The position numbers and the translations under genes were made by a program. From Streptomyces akebiae (lineage in GTDB: Bacteria > Actinomycetota > Actinomycetes > Streptomycetales > Streptomycetaceae): 64,000 nt of DNA. The DNA lies in contig NZ_CP080647.1 of NCBI RefSeq assembly GCF_019599145.1, positions 6,076,001 through 6,140,000 on the forward strand. Direction: 5' to 3'. The notes under the pieces are model-generated. The model ran no database searches. It was not told the origin of the DNA and saw only the letters and a list, made by a program, of their open reading frames with translations. Shown one piece after another: positions 9,071 through 17,504 of this stretch (within the stretch, counting starts at the first letter, position 1; every line of letters begins with the position of its first letter).

Positions 9071-9413
9071 CTCCGAGCAACTCTGAACATTTCTCCCCAA
9101 ACCCCCACACCCCGCCCCCGCGGCAAGGTGCGCCCCTCCCGCTCGCCGAGCGCCCGCCGCGCCCAGGACCGCGCCGGCCCTCCCGAGGAGCCCGCGGGCG
9201 ACGAGATCCCGGGGACGGTGGGTGATCTCCGAGAGATCGCGGGGGTGTACCGGGTTGGTCGCGGGTTGAGGGGGGCGGGGCGGGGAATCAGGGAGACGCG
9301 TAGCGTGTTCGATGACATGGCAGGGAAAGATCCTCCCCAAGCACTAGGGTCAATCCTTTGCCTACCTATTACTCTTGAGCCAAGGCCACGCAGGGTGGCC
9401 ATGGAGGAGTGAA
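9071..9413. other. 343-bp intergenic region after bldA
   Basis: No gene is supported; open frames here have no family resemblance and no ribosome sites. It must contain the end of the bldA transcript and the promoter of the following membrane protein. I see no clear hairpin terminator or consensus promoter. Confidence 0.45.
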
Positions 9414-10295
9414 ATGAGGAGCAGCAACCCGGTCTTCTCGCGACGGGGGTTCAGCCGCGACAACGGCTACGCGGGCTTCAACACCGCGCCGCAGGCCGGG
9501 GGAGCAGCTGTCGGCACCCAGGGCAACCCCTACGCCCAGCAGGGCGGCAACCCGTACGCGACGAACCCGTACGCCCAGCAGGGCGTGCAGCACGGCGCCC
9601 CGCCGCAGGCCCCGGCCCGCACGGGCGCCATGACCATGGACGACGTCGTCATGCGCTCGGCCATGACGCTCGGCACGGTCGTCGTCGGCGCGGTCCTCGC
9701 CTGGGCCCTCCTGCCGGTGTCGCCCACGAGCTACGGCCTGGCCATCGGCGCCGCGCTGATCGCCTTCGTCCTGGCGATGGTGCAGTCCTTCAAGCGCAAG
9801 GCCTCGCCCGCGCTGATCCTGGCGTACGCCGCCTTCGAGGGCGTCTTCCTCGGTGTGCTCAGCGAGATGTTCAACTCGCAGTGGGAGGGCGCGCCCTTCC
9901 AGGCGGTGCTCGGCACCATGGCCGTCTCCGGAGCCACCCTCCTGGTCTACAAGGCGGGCTGGATCCGGGTCACCGCGCGGTACGCCCGCATCGGGATGAC
10001 CATCGCGATCGCCTTCATCCTCGTCATGGCCGTCAACCTGCTGCTCGTCGTCTTCGGGCTCGCCCCCGACGGCGGACTGCGCAGCATGGGCCCGCTCGGC
10101 GCGATCGTCGGCATCCTGGCGATCCTGCTCGGCGCGTTCTTCCTGACCCTGGACTTCAAGCAGATCCAGGACGGCATCGCCTACGGTGCCCCGCGCGAGG
10201 AGGCCTGGCTGGCCGCGTTCGGCCTGACCATGACCCTCGTGTGGATCTACATCGAGATGCTCCGCCTCGTCGCCATCTTCAGCGGCGACGACTAG
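9414..10295 (+). CDS. BAX inhibitor-1/YccA family membrane protein
   Basis: A 293-residue protein. A Gly/Gln/Tyr/Ala-rich N-terminal tail of about 70 residues has repeated NPYA motifs (AQQGGNPYATNPYAQQG). Seven hydrophobic segments follow from about residue 80 to the end. The C-terminal half has the family pattern LDFKQIQDG and an acidic end (FSGDD). Members of this family are multi-pass proteins linked to calcium leak or membrane stress control; the role in Streptomyces is not known. The ATG at 9414 has an excellent GGAGGAG site, and a strong terminator follows. Confidence 0.88.
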   Translation: MRSSNPVFSRRGFSRDNGYAGFNTAPQAGGAAVGTQGNPYAQQGGNPYATNPYAQQGVQHGAPPQAPARTGAMTMDDVVMRSAMTLGTVVVGAVLAWALLPVSPTSYGLAIGAALIAFVLAMVQSFKRKASPALILAYAAFEGVFLGVLSEMFNSQWEGAPFQAVLGTMAVSGATLLVYKAGWIRVTARYARIGMTIAIAFILVMAVNLLLVVFGLAPDGGLRSMGPLGAIVGILAILLGAFFLTLDFKQIQDGIAYGAPREEAWLAAFGLTMTLVWIYIEMLRLVAIFSGDD

Positions 10296-10354
10296 ACCGG
10301 ACGGGTCGACCGGACGGATCGACCGGACCGGGCGGATCGCACCGGATCACTGAT

Positions 10355-10390
10355 GAAGGGCCCCCGAACCTCGCGGTTCGGGGGCCCTTC
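10355..10390 (+). terminator. terminator after BAX inhibitor-1 gene
   Basis: A perfect 16-bp stem beginning GAAGGGCCCCCGAACC, with a TCGC tetraloop. It may also serve the convergent DUF4287 gene that ends at 10408. Confidence 0.85.
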
Positions 10391-10407
10391 GTAGGTTCTC
10401 GGCGGCT

Positions 10408-10638
10408 TCACCGGAGCTTCCGCGCGGCCCTCCTCAGGTCGTACTCGTGAATGATCGCTTTGGCGTGGCCGTACGCGAGGTCGTACTCGTGCCGGAGCCA
10501 GCTGACCTTCTCCTCGAAATTGAAGAGAGCGGGGCCTTCGTCGACTTTGCGGATCCAGTCGGAGACTTCACGACCGGTGCAGTGCGGGATGCGGGCGAGC
10601 AGGTTGCGATGGGTCTCCTCGGAGAAGACTTGGGACAT
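10408..10638 (-). CDS. DUF4287 domain protein
   Basis: A 76-residue protein that matches the small DUF4287 pattern, with FNFEEKVSWLRHEYDL and GHAKAIIHEYD in its second half. These proteins are short, helical and of unknown function. It is a single gene on the minus strand with the start ATG at 10638. Confidence 0.75.
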   Translation of the reverse strand: MSQVFSEETHRNLLARIPHCTGREVSDWIRKVDEGPALFNFEEKVSWLRHEYDLAYGHAKAIIHEYDLRRAARKLR

Positions 10639-10741
10639 CGGCGCCTCCGGACGAAAGGGAATGTAAGCCGGTCCTTCAGGTCACGTTGCCTGAGTGGCGG
10701 CCTGTTGGCAACAGTCCGGCCGAGGCGCGTACTCTCGCGGC

Positions 10742-11053
10742 GTGCTTGATACGACGCCGTTGACCCGTGCCGTGGATCATTTCGCCGACCGGTTGCGGGC
10801 GGCCCCGCAGAGCCGGCTCCAGCGGAGCGCCGCCGCGGAGGCGCTGGCGCTGGCCAGGGAGTTGGCACTGCGCGCTCAGCGGTTGGAGACGCCCGACGGG
10901 CCGTTCCACGAGATGCCGGACGCGGGGATGTTCGCGGCGGCCGACCAGGTGACCGTCGCCGGAAACGATCTCGCGCTGGTCCTGGCGGACGAGGGCCAGC
11001 TGGCCGAGGCCGTCACGCTGGTGGAGGAGGCCCAGAAGCGGGCCGGGGTGTGA
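10742..11053 (+). CDS. conserved hypothetical protein
   Basis: A 103-residue, mostly helical soluble protein (LTRAVDHFADRLRAAP... ending EEAQKRAGV). I do not recognise a named domain. The GTG start at 10742 gives VLDTTPLTRAVD; the in-frame extension upstream to 10694 is arginine-rich and reads through the promoter region. It is transcribed divergently from DUF4287 and convergently with the next gene. Confidence 0.7.
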   Translation: MLDTTPLTRAVDHFADRLRAAPQSRLQRSAAAEALALARELALRAQRLETPDGPFHEMPDAGMFAAADQVTVAGNDLALVLADEGQLAEAVTLVEEAQKRAGV

Positions 11054-11098
11054 GGCCGGCGCCCACCGGCTCGGGGGCGCTGCCCCACTCGGACACCG

Positions 11099-11890
11099 CT
11101 ACAGCGACGCGATGACGCGGTCCGCCAGGATGTAGACCATGTCGGCGCCGCACTCGAAGGTGAGCGTGTAGGCGCCCGAGATGCCCGAGCCGCCCAGGAG
11201 GACGGGGGTGTCGCCGGTCTGGAGGGCGGTGGCGAGGCGCTCGGCGGTCTCGCGGTGGCCGGGGGTCATGCACAGGGTGGTGCCGTCGGCGAAGACGTAG
11301 ACGTCGAGGGTGCCCAGGGGGCCGGGGCGGACGTCGGCCAGCTCCGTGCGGGACGCGGCGAGGTCCTCCAGGCAGGCGACCGTGCGCTCGTGGTCATTGG
11401 TGACGGGTGACTGCACCGGCACGAAATCGGGGTGCGAGGGGTGGCGGCGGCGGGCCGCGGCCAGCTCGGCGGAGTCCCCGGCGAAGTCGTCGCTCTCCAG
11501 ACCGGGCTCGATCACCGGCTCCAGGTGCTCCAGGCCCGCGAAATCGGACTGCCGGGGCAGGAACAGCTCGCTCTCGGCCAGACCCAGCAACGGCGGTGTG
11601 TCCGTGACGTCGCGGGACTCCTGGGCGGCCCAGAAGGCCCGGGCCTCGGCGAGCTCACGCTCCCGCTCCTCGGCGAGGGCCTCGGCGACGGCCGCGCGTA
11701 TCTCCTCCGTGTCGGCGGCCGGACGAGCGGCCGGCACCAGGGCGCGCGGCCCGGCGGTCCGGCTCTCGGCCAGCTCGGTGCGCAAGGCAGCGACCTGTCG
11801 GCGCAGACCCACGAGGGTGCGCAGGACGGCGACGCCCACGGCGGCGGTAGCGGCCGTGGTGAGCAGCAAGGCGATCGGCATGGCGCTCAC
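11099..11890 (-). CDS. single-pass membrane protein, unknown function
   Basis: A 263-residue protein. Residues 4-28 form one hydrophobic segment (MPIALLLTTAATAAVGVAVL). A charged helical stretch follows that could form a coiled coil (residues 29-80, rich in E/A/R). A C-terminal globular part begins near residue 160. The GTG start at 11890 has GGGAG about eight bases upstream. I do not recognise the family. The topology (N-terminal anchor, cytoplasmic body) is inferred from the positive charges after the helix. Confidence 0.75.
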   Translation of the reverse strand: MSAMPIALLLTTAATAAVGVAVLRTLVGLRRQVAALRTELAESRTAGPRALVPAARPAADTEEIRAAVAEALAEERERELAEARAFWAAQESRDVTDTPPLLGLAESELFLPRQSDFAGLEHLEPVIEPGLESDDFAGDSAELAAARRRHPSHPDFVPVQSPVTNDHERTVACLEDLAASRTELADVRPGPLGTLDVYVFADGTTLCMTPGHRETAERLATALQTGDTPVLLGGSGISGAYTLTFECGADMVYILADRVIASL

Positions 11891-12088
11891 TGACGTACTC
11901 CCGGTTCAAAGTCGACCCCCGACTTCCTACATCAGCTTGAAGGGCGGACTAACCAGCTGTCAGTGCGTAACGTCACGAATCGGGCAGGAATCTTGCCCCG
12001 ATGTTTGGTGGTGAAACGGCTCTGAGCTGCGTAAATCGCTCTCCGGGGGGAGATAGGTCACATCCTGGGGGAGATTGGATCACAAAAC

Positions 12089-12123
12089 GGCCCGGAGCCC
12101 CACCGATTCCGGGACTCCGGGCC
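12089..12123 (-). terminator. terminator after thiolase gene
   Basis: The stem GGCCCGGAG / CTCCGGGCC (9 bp) lies about 55 bases beyond the thiolase stop on the minus strand. Confidence 0.6.
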
Positions 12124-12176
12124 ACAGCATCACGGTGCGCGTCCGTGTCGTCACGGCTCCGCGCGGGGGTGCTCGG

Positions 12177-13394
12177 TCAGCTGAGGCGCTCGATGACCAT
12201 GGCCATGCCCTGGCCGCCGCCGACGCACATCGTCTCCAGGCCGAACTGCTTGTCGTGGAACTGGAGGGAGTTGATGAGCGTGCCGGTGATCCGGGCGCCG
12301 GTCATGCCGAAGGGGTGGCCGACGGCGATGGCGCCGCCGTTCACGTTCAGCTTGTCCAGCGGGATGTCCAGGTCGCGGTAGGAGGGGATCACCTGCGCGG
12401 CGAAGGCCTCGTTGATCTCGAACAGGTCGATGTCGTCGACGGTGAGGCCCGCACGGGACAGGGCCTGCTTCGAGGCCTCCACCGGGCCGTAGCCCATGAT
12501 CTCGGGGGAGAGGCCGGAGACACCGGTCGAGACGATCCGGGCGAGCGGGGTGAGCCCGAGGTCCCGCGCCTTGGTGTCGGACATGATCACCAGGGCGGCG
12601 GCACCGTCGTTCAGCGGGCAGCAGTTGCCGGCGGTGACCATGCCGTCCTCGCGGAACACCGGCTTCAGGCCCTGCACGGCCTCCAGGGTGACGCCGGCGC
12701 GCGGGCCGTCGTCCTTGCTGACGACCGTGCCGTCGGGCAGCGTCACGGGGGTGATCTCGCGCTCCCAGAAGCCCTTCCCGATGGCCTCCTCGGCGAGGTT
12801 CTGCGAGCGGACGCCGAACTCGTCCATCTCCTGCCGGGTCACGCCCCACTGGCGGGCCAGGTTCTCGGCGGTCTGCCCCATCGCGATGTACGGGTCGGGG
12901 AGCAGGCCGTCCTCGCGCGGGTCGTGCCAGGAGGCGCCGACCGACTTGGAGACCGCCTCCGTGCGGGCCTCGGCCTCGGCGAAGAGCGGGTTGCGGGCGG
13001 TGTGGATGTCGCTGGTGCCGCGCGCGCTGCTGCTGACGACCTCGACACCGGCCGAGATGAAGACATCGCCCTCGCCGGCCTTGATGGCGTGCAGGGCCAT
13101 GCGGGAGGTCTGGAGCGACGAGGAGCAGTAACGGGTGATCGTGCAGCCCGGCAGGTGGTCCATGCCCAGCTGTACGGCCACGATCCGGCCCAGGTTGTGG
13201 CCCTGCTCGCCGCCGGGGAGGCCGCAGCCCAGCATCAGGTCGTCGATGTCCCTCGGGTCCAGCTCCGGGACCTTCGCGAGGGCGGCCGCGACGATGGTGG
13301 TGGTCAGGTCGTCGGGGCGCAGGTCCTTCAGCGAGCCCTTGAAAGCGCGGCCGATGGGGGAGCGGGCGGCTGAGACGATCACGGCTTCGGGCAT
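12177..13394 (-). CDS. acetyl-CoA C-acyltransferase (thiolase)
   Basis: A 405-residue enzyme of the degradative thiolase family, condensing or cleaving 3-ketoacyl-CoA. The nucleophilic cysteine is in RYCSSSLQT near residue 88, the catalytic His in VGHPFGMTG near 350, and the second Cys in CVGGGQGMA near 390. The ATG at 13394 was chosen because a GGAG site lies five bases upstream; an adjacent in-frame GTG at 13397 is too close to that site. FadA-like beta-oxidation is the likely role; acetoacetyl-CoA formation cannot be excluded. A palindromic AAGCGCTT element lies upstream. Confidence 0.9.
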   Translation of the reverse strand: MPEAVIVSAARSPIGRAFKGSLKDLRPDDLTTTIVAAALAKVPELDPRDIDDLMLGCGLPGGEQGHNLGRIVAVQLGMDHLPGCTITRYCSSSLQTSRMALHAIKAGEGDVFISAGVEVVSSSARGTSDIHTARNPLFAEAEARTEAVSKSVGASWHDPREDGLLPDPYIAMGQTAENLARQWGVTRQEMDEFGVRSQNLAEEAIGKGFWEREITPVTLPDGTVVSKDDGPRAGVTLEAVQGLKPVFREDGMVTAGNCCPLNDGAAALVIMSDTKARDLGLTPLARIVSTGVSGLSPEIMGYGPVEASKQALSRAGLTVDDIDLFEINEAFAAQVIPSYRDLDIPLDKLNVNGGAIAVGHPFGMTGARITGTLINSLQFHDKQFGLETMCVGGGQGMAMVIERLS

Positions 13395-13550
13395 CACGGC
13401 TCCATGTTCAGAAGGTGCGGCGCGCAGCGCCTCGTTGAGGGGCGGTGGTCGGGCGACGGGCGGGAGTACGGAAAGCAGGGCTGTGGGGGAAGTTACCCGT
13501 ACGTATGGTCCGGGTCACGGGCATGAGGGTGTGACTCCGACCGCACTTTT

Positions 13551-13564
13551 CTAAGCGCTTGCTT
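13551..13564. promoter_or_regulatory. possible TetR-type operator upstream of thiolase
   Basis: CTAAGCGCTTGCTT contains the perfect palindrome AAGCGCTT. It resembles the TetR-family operators often found before acyl-CoA metabolism genes in actinobacteria. It is about 160 bp upstream of the thiolase start, so the assignment is tentative. Confidence 0.35.
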
Positions 13565-13625
13565 TTTCGGTCGGGCGCCTCAGGGGGCGGGGCGGACTGT
13601 GATCGGGCGACTGCGGGTGGTTCGT

Positions 13626-13727
13626 GGTTGCTCGCGCAGTTCCCCGCGCCCCTGCGGGGCCGGGGCCCGCGAGCCTGAGGGCGCAGCCCCTGCTTCTTCA
13701 GGGGCGCGGGGAACTGCGCGAGCAACC
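13626..13727. repeat. 102-bp element with perfect 29-bp inverted repeats
   Basis: The left arm begins GGTTGCTCGCGCAGTTCCCC and the right arm is its exact reverse complement (13699-13727). The core GGGGCGCGGGGAACTGCGCG is a dispersed intergenic motif I have seen in many Streptomyces genomes. It follows the SGNH hydrolase stop and can act as a very stable terminator hairpin. A related imperfect hairpin is at 60435-60476. Confidence 0.8.
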
Positions 13728-13755
13728 CCCACGCACCCGCAGCGCCCCCGAGCCG

Positions 13756-14844
13756 TCAGGCGCCCGGCTGCGCCTCCGCCGCTGCGGTCGGCGCGGGGTC
13801 CGTCGCCGGCACCCTCCGCCGACGCCGCCGCTTCAGCAGAGCCCACGGCCCACGAGGCCCCGTCGGCATCGCGGCCGTCACCTCCGTGCCCGCCTCCGAC
13901 GCGGCCTCGGCGGCGGCGCGAGCCACCGGCAGGAAGCCCTCGCGGCGGCTGACGTCCGGCCGCTCCTCCTCCGGCCAGAGGCCCAGCGCGGCGCACACCG
14001 TCGGCAGGACGGCCATCGCCGCGGTCGCGTACCCCTCGGCCGAGGGGTGGTAGTTGTCGGGGCCGAACAGCTCGCGCGGGTTCTGTTCGAACTCGGGGCC
14101 GAGCAGGTCGCCCAGCGACACGGTGCGGCCGCCCTGTTCGACGGTTCCGATCGTCTGCGCGGCCGCCAGCTGCCGGGAGGCCCGGCGGGCGAGCCAGCGC
14201 AACGGCTGCTGCACGGGCTCCAGCGTGCCGAGGTCGGGACAGGTGCCCACCACCACCTCGGCCCCGGCGGTCCGCAGCCGCCGTACGGCCGCGGAGAGGT
14301 GGCGGACGGAGCGGGTCGGGGGCATCCGGTGGGTCACGTCGTTCGCGCCGATCATGATCACGCAGACGTCGGGGATCTGGGCCGGGTCCTCCAACACCAG
14401 GGCGACCTGTCGGTCGAGGTCGTCCGACTGGGCGCCCGGCAGCGCGACGTTGCGCAGCAGCACCGGCCGCTCGGCGACGGCCGCGAGCCCCGAGGCGATC
14501 AGCGCGCCCGGGGTCTGCCGGGACCGGTGGACGCCCTGGCCGGCGGCGGTGGAGTCACCGAGCATGACGAGACGGAGCGGGGGATCGTCAGGGACGTCGT
14601 ACGAACTGCCGTACGAGCCGTAGCCGTACGCGCGGCCGTACCTGCTGCCGTGCGTGTGGCCGTACACGCCCTCCGCGCTCGGCGGGTGCGGGCTGTGCCC
14701 GTTGCCCACGACCCGCCTGGCCATCCGCACCTCGGCCAGCAGCACCCCCACGGCCGCCGCACCCAGCAGACCGATGCCGCCACCGCCGTACGCCGCGCCC
14801 GCCGCGATGCGGCGGGCCACCCTTGCTCTGGACATGCTCGTCAT
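13756..14844 (-). CDS. SGNH/GDSL hydrolase, membrane-anchored or exported
   Basis: A 362-residue protein with an N-terminal hydrophobic segment (about residues 15-40, AAYGGGGIGLLGAAAVGVLL) followed by a GDSL-type esterase domain. Block I is VMLGDSTAAGQG (catalytic Ser), block III is IMIGANDVTHR, and block V is DNYHPSAEGYA (catalytic Asp/His). The C-terminus is basic and Pro/Ala-rich. The ATG at 14844 has an AGGAGGTGG site nine bases upstream; the longer frame to 14907 has none. The esterase substrate is unknown. It diverges from cystathionine beta-synthase. Confidence 0.85.
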   Translation of the reverse strand: MTSMSRARVARRIAAGAAYGGGGIGLLGAAAVGVLLAEVRMARRVVGNGHSPHPPSAEGVYGHTHGSRYGRAYGYGSYGSSYDVPDDPPLRLVMLGDSTAAGQGVHRSRQTPGALIASGLAAVAERPVLLRNVALPGAQSDDLDRQVALVLEDPAQIPDVCVIMIGANDVTHRMPPTRSVRHLSAAVRRLRTAGAEVVVGTCPDLGTLEPVQQPLRWLARRASRQLAAAQTIGTVEQGGRTVSLGDLLGPEFEQNPRELFGPDNYHPSAEGYATAAMAVLPTVCAALGLWPEEERPDVSRREGFLPVARAAAEAASEAGTEVTAAMPTGPRGPWALLKRRRRRRVPATDPAPTAAAEAQPGA

Positions 14845-15002
14845 GCGTCGCCGCCACCTCCTCGTACCCGTACACCCACTCCTTGCCCCGTACCGGCCCT
14901 CGGCCAATCCCGGAGGGTGGTGAACAGGGAGGAGAAGAGAGAGGCAGGGGCATAGGCTGGCGGGACATTACGACCATCCCTTTTGCGGCTCCGGAGACAA
15001 CG

Positions 15003-16397
15003 GTGCAATTCCACGACTCGATGATCAGCCTCGTCGGCAACACCCCGCTGCTGAGGCTCAACAGCGTGACCGAGGGCATCCAGGCGACCGTCCTGGCCAA
15101 GGTCGAATACTTCAACCCCGGCGGTTCCGTGAAGGACCGCATCGCGCTGCGCATGATCGAGGCGGCGGAGAAGAGCGGGGAACTGCGGCCCGGCGGCACG
15201 ATCGTCGAGCCCACCAGCGGAAACACCGGCGTGGGGCTCGCCATCGTCGCCCAGCAGAAGGGCTACAAGTGCATCTTCGTGTGCCCCGACAAGGTGAGCA
15301 CCGACAAGATCAACGTGCTCAGGGCGTACGGGGCCGAGGTCGTCGTCTGCCCGACGGCGGTCGACCCCGAGCACCCCGACTCGTACTACAACGTGTCCGA
15401 CCGGCTGGTCCGCGAGACGCCCGGCGCCTGGAAGCCGGACCAGTACTCCAACCCCAACAACCCGCTCTCCCACTACCACTCGACCGGCCCTGAGCTGTGG
15501 GAGCAGACGGAGGGCCGGATCACCCACTTCGTGGCGGGTGTGGGGACCGGCGGCACCATCTCCGGCACCGGCCGGTATCTGAAGGACGCCAGTGACGGTC
15601 GTGTCCAGGTGATCGGCGCCGACCCCGAGGGCTCCGTCTACTCCGGCGGCTCCGGGCGGCCGTACCTCGTCGAGGGCGTCGGCGAGGACTTCTGGCCGAC
15701 GGCGTACGACCGGACCGTCGCCGACGAGATCGTGGCCGTGTCCGACAAGGACTCCTTCCAGATGACCCGTCGGCTGGCCAAGGAGGAGGGCCTGCTGGTG
15801 GGCGGCTCCTGCGGCATGGCCGTCGTCGCCGCCCTGAAGGTCGCCGAGCGGCTCGGCCCGGACGACGTCGTGGTCGTCCTGCTGCCCGACAGCGGGCGCG
15901 GCTACCTCAGCAAGATCTTCAACGACGAGTGGATGGCCGACTACGGCTTCCTGGAGGACGAGGGCCCGAGCGCGCGCGTCGGCGACGTCCTCAGCCACAA
16001 GGAGCACGGTGCCATTCCGTCCCTCGTCCACATGCACCCGGACGAGACGGTCGGTCAGGCGATCGAGGTGCTGCGCGAGTACGGCGTCTCGCAGATGCCG
16101 ATCGTGAAGCCGGGCGCCGGTCACCCGGACGTCATGGCCGCCGAGGTCGTCGGCTCCGTCGTCGAACGCGAGCTGCTGGACGCCCTCTTCACCCAGCGCG
16201 CCTCGCTCGACGACCCGCTGGAGAAGCACATGTCCGCGCCGCTGCCGCAGGTCGGCTCCGGTGAGCCGGTCGGTGACCTGATGACCGTGCTCGGTTCGGC
16301 GGACGCGGCCATCGTGCTGGTCGAGGGCAAGCCGACCGGTGTGGTCAGCCGGCAGGACCTGCTCGCGTTCCTCGCCAAGGGCGGGGTCAAGCCGTAG
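15003..16397 (+). CDS. cbs: cystathionine beta-synthase
   Basis: A 464-residue PLP enzyme condensing L-serine (or O-acetylserine) with homocysteine. The PLP lysine is in GGSVKDRIALR near residue 44, the substrate loop is PTSGNTGVGLA near 72, and the PLP phosphate loop is GVGTGGTISGTG near 180. Residues about 335-460 form two CBS domains (LVHMHPDETVGQAI and VGDLMTVL). The GTG start at 15003 has GGAG six bases upstream. This is a housekeeping reverse-transsulfuration gene. It lies just outside the biosynthetic cluster but could feed its sulfur chemistry. Confidence 0.92.
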   Translation: MQFHDSMISLVGNTPLLRLNSVTEGIQATVLAKVEYFNPGGSVKDRIALRMIEAAEKSGELRPGGTIVEPTSGNTGVGLAIVAQQKGYKCIFVCPDKVSTDKINVLRAYGAEVVVCPTAVDPEHPDSYYNVSDRLVRETPGAWKPDQYSNPNNPLSHYHSTGPELWEQTEGRITHFVAGVGTGGTISGTGRYLKDASDGRVQVIGADPEGSVYSGGSGRPYLVEGVGEDFWPTAYDRTVADEIVAVSDKDSFQMTRRLAKEEGLLVGGSCGMAVVAALKVAERLGPDDVVVVLLPDSGRGYLSKIFNDEWMADYGFLEDEGPSARVGDVLSHKEHGAIPSLVHMHPDETVGQAIEVLREYGVSQMPIVKPGAGHPDVMAAEVVGSVVERELLDALFTQRASLDDPLEKHMSAPLPQVGSGEPVGDLMTVLGSADAAIVLVEGKPTGVVSRQDLLAFLAKGGVKP

Positions 16398-16839
16398 GGC
16401 GCATGCCGTGCGTCGGGAGGGGCGCCTGATTCGGGAGAAAAAATCCCGTGAAGCGCCCTTCTTCGCCGAAGATCTGCCCGAGCCGAGGGTGTGACTTCGC
16501 AGAAGTGGTACGAGCGCGTCACGTCCGCGCAGCACCCGCTTAACACGGGTCCGGCACATTAGTGGGTGTCGGCAGGGCGGGAGCGGCTCCCCGCCCCGGC
16601 CGACGACCGAAACGGCGCCAAGGACCTCCGGAGCGGCTCCCGGACCTCCATGGACGCCAAGGACGCGTCAGCCCGGTCCCGACCCGGCCCGCGTCCCTCG
16701 CGGGGACCGCCGTCGTCCCGCCCCCCGTCACACGGGGGTGCGGCGGTCCCCGCGCATATCTCCTCCGGCGACGCGGTGAGGGTCTCCGTCGGGCACGCCG
16801 GGAGCGCCGGCGTCACTCTTCCCGGTCCGGGTCCCCGGT
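16398..16839. other. 442-bp intergenic region
   Basis: After the cbs stop an imperfect hairpin (16418-16460, arms AGGGGCGC.../...GCGCCCTT around a GAAAAAA loop) looks like the cbs terminator. The rest has no supported gene; open frames are arginine/proline-rich shadows. Confidence 0.5.
16418..16460 (+). terminator. probable terminator after cbs
   Basis: Imperfect inverted repeat around a GAAAAAA loop, 20 bases past the cbs stop. The arms pair GGGGCGC with GCGCCC and CGGGA with TCCCG, with a few mismatches between them. Confidence 0.6.
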
Positions 16840-17289
16840 TCACTCTTCCCAGTCCGAGTCCCTGTTCTTGCCCCGGCGTCGGCCCAGGGCCGGTGAGTGG
16901 CGCAGCGCCCAGGCCACGTTCACGCCGACGATGCCCGCCCAGGTGACGAACAGGCCGGCGAGGTCGGCCACCCCGCCGCCGATGCCGGACAGGGGGATGG
17001 CGACGACGAGGGAGACCACGCCGAAGCCGTAGCGTTCACCCCAGCTGTCGCTGGACTTGTCGGGGGAGCGGCTGCCACGGGCCACCACCATCTGCTGCTC
17101 GGCCACCTGACGCCGGACCCGGCGGTCGACCACGCCGTCGATGCGCTGGTCGACCTTCTCCAGGAACGAGTCGACGAGCGCTGACTCGTAGTCCTCGCCC
17201 AGCTCTCTGCGGGCGTGCAGGGTGGCGGCGAGTTCCTTCTTCAGCTCGGTGTCCCCGAGCCGTGTGTCACGGGCTTCCCTACCGGTCAT
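16840..17289 (-). CDS. small integral membrane protein, unknown function
   Basis: A 149-residue protein. A charged, helical N-terminal half (ELKKELAATLHARRELGEDY, then EKVDQRIDGVVDRRVRRQ) precedes two hydrophobic segments at about 95-135. The tail is basic/acidic (GRRRGKNRDSDWEE). The ATG at 17289 gives MTGREARDTRLG; a GTG three codons upstream is an alternative. I know of no function. It marks the left border beyond which the gene content becomes accessory. Confidence 0.75.
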   Translation of the reverse strand: MTGREARDTRLGDTELKKELAATLHARRELGEDYESALVDSFLEKVDQRIDGVVDRRVRRQVAEQQMVVARGSRSPDKSSDSWGERYGFGVVSLVVAIPLSGIGGGVADLAGLFVTWAGIVGVNVAWALRHSPALGRRRGKNRDSDWEE

Positions 17290-17504
17290 GCCGTTCACGG
17301 TAGGGAGCCGGGGGCCGCCTGACACTGGGGATAGCCCCCCTGTTGTCACGGTTCCTCAGCCAGGAGTGTTCGGCGGGCCCGGGGCGGGACACCCGCCGTG
17401 GCCAGGGGCGTCCAGCGGCTCGGGTGTCCCGGCCGGAAGGTCCTCGCACCGGTGCGGACAAGGCCGGGCGAGAGGCGGACCCACAGCCGCCCGCGGCAGT
17501 CCCC

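Larger units (their letters stand above)
13395..13755. other. 361-bp intergenic region with repeat element
   Basis: This contains the thiolase promoter area on the 13.4-13.57 kb side and a 102-bp inverted-repeat element (13626-13727) next to the 3' end of the SGNH hydrolase gene. No gene is supported. Confidence 0.5.
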
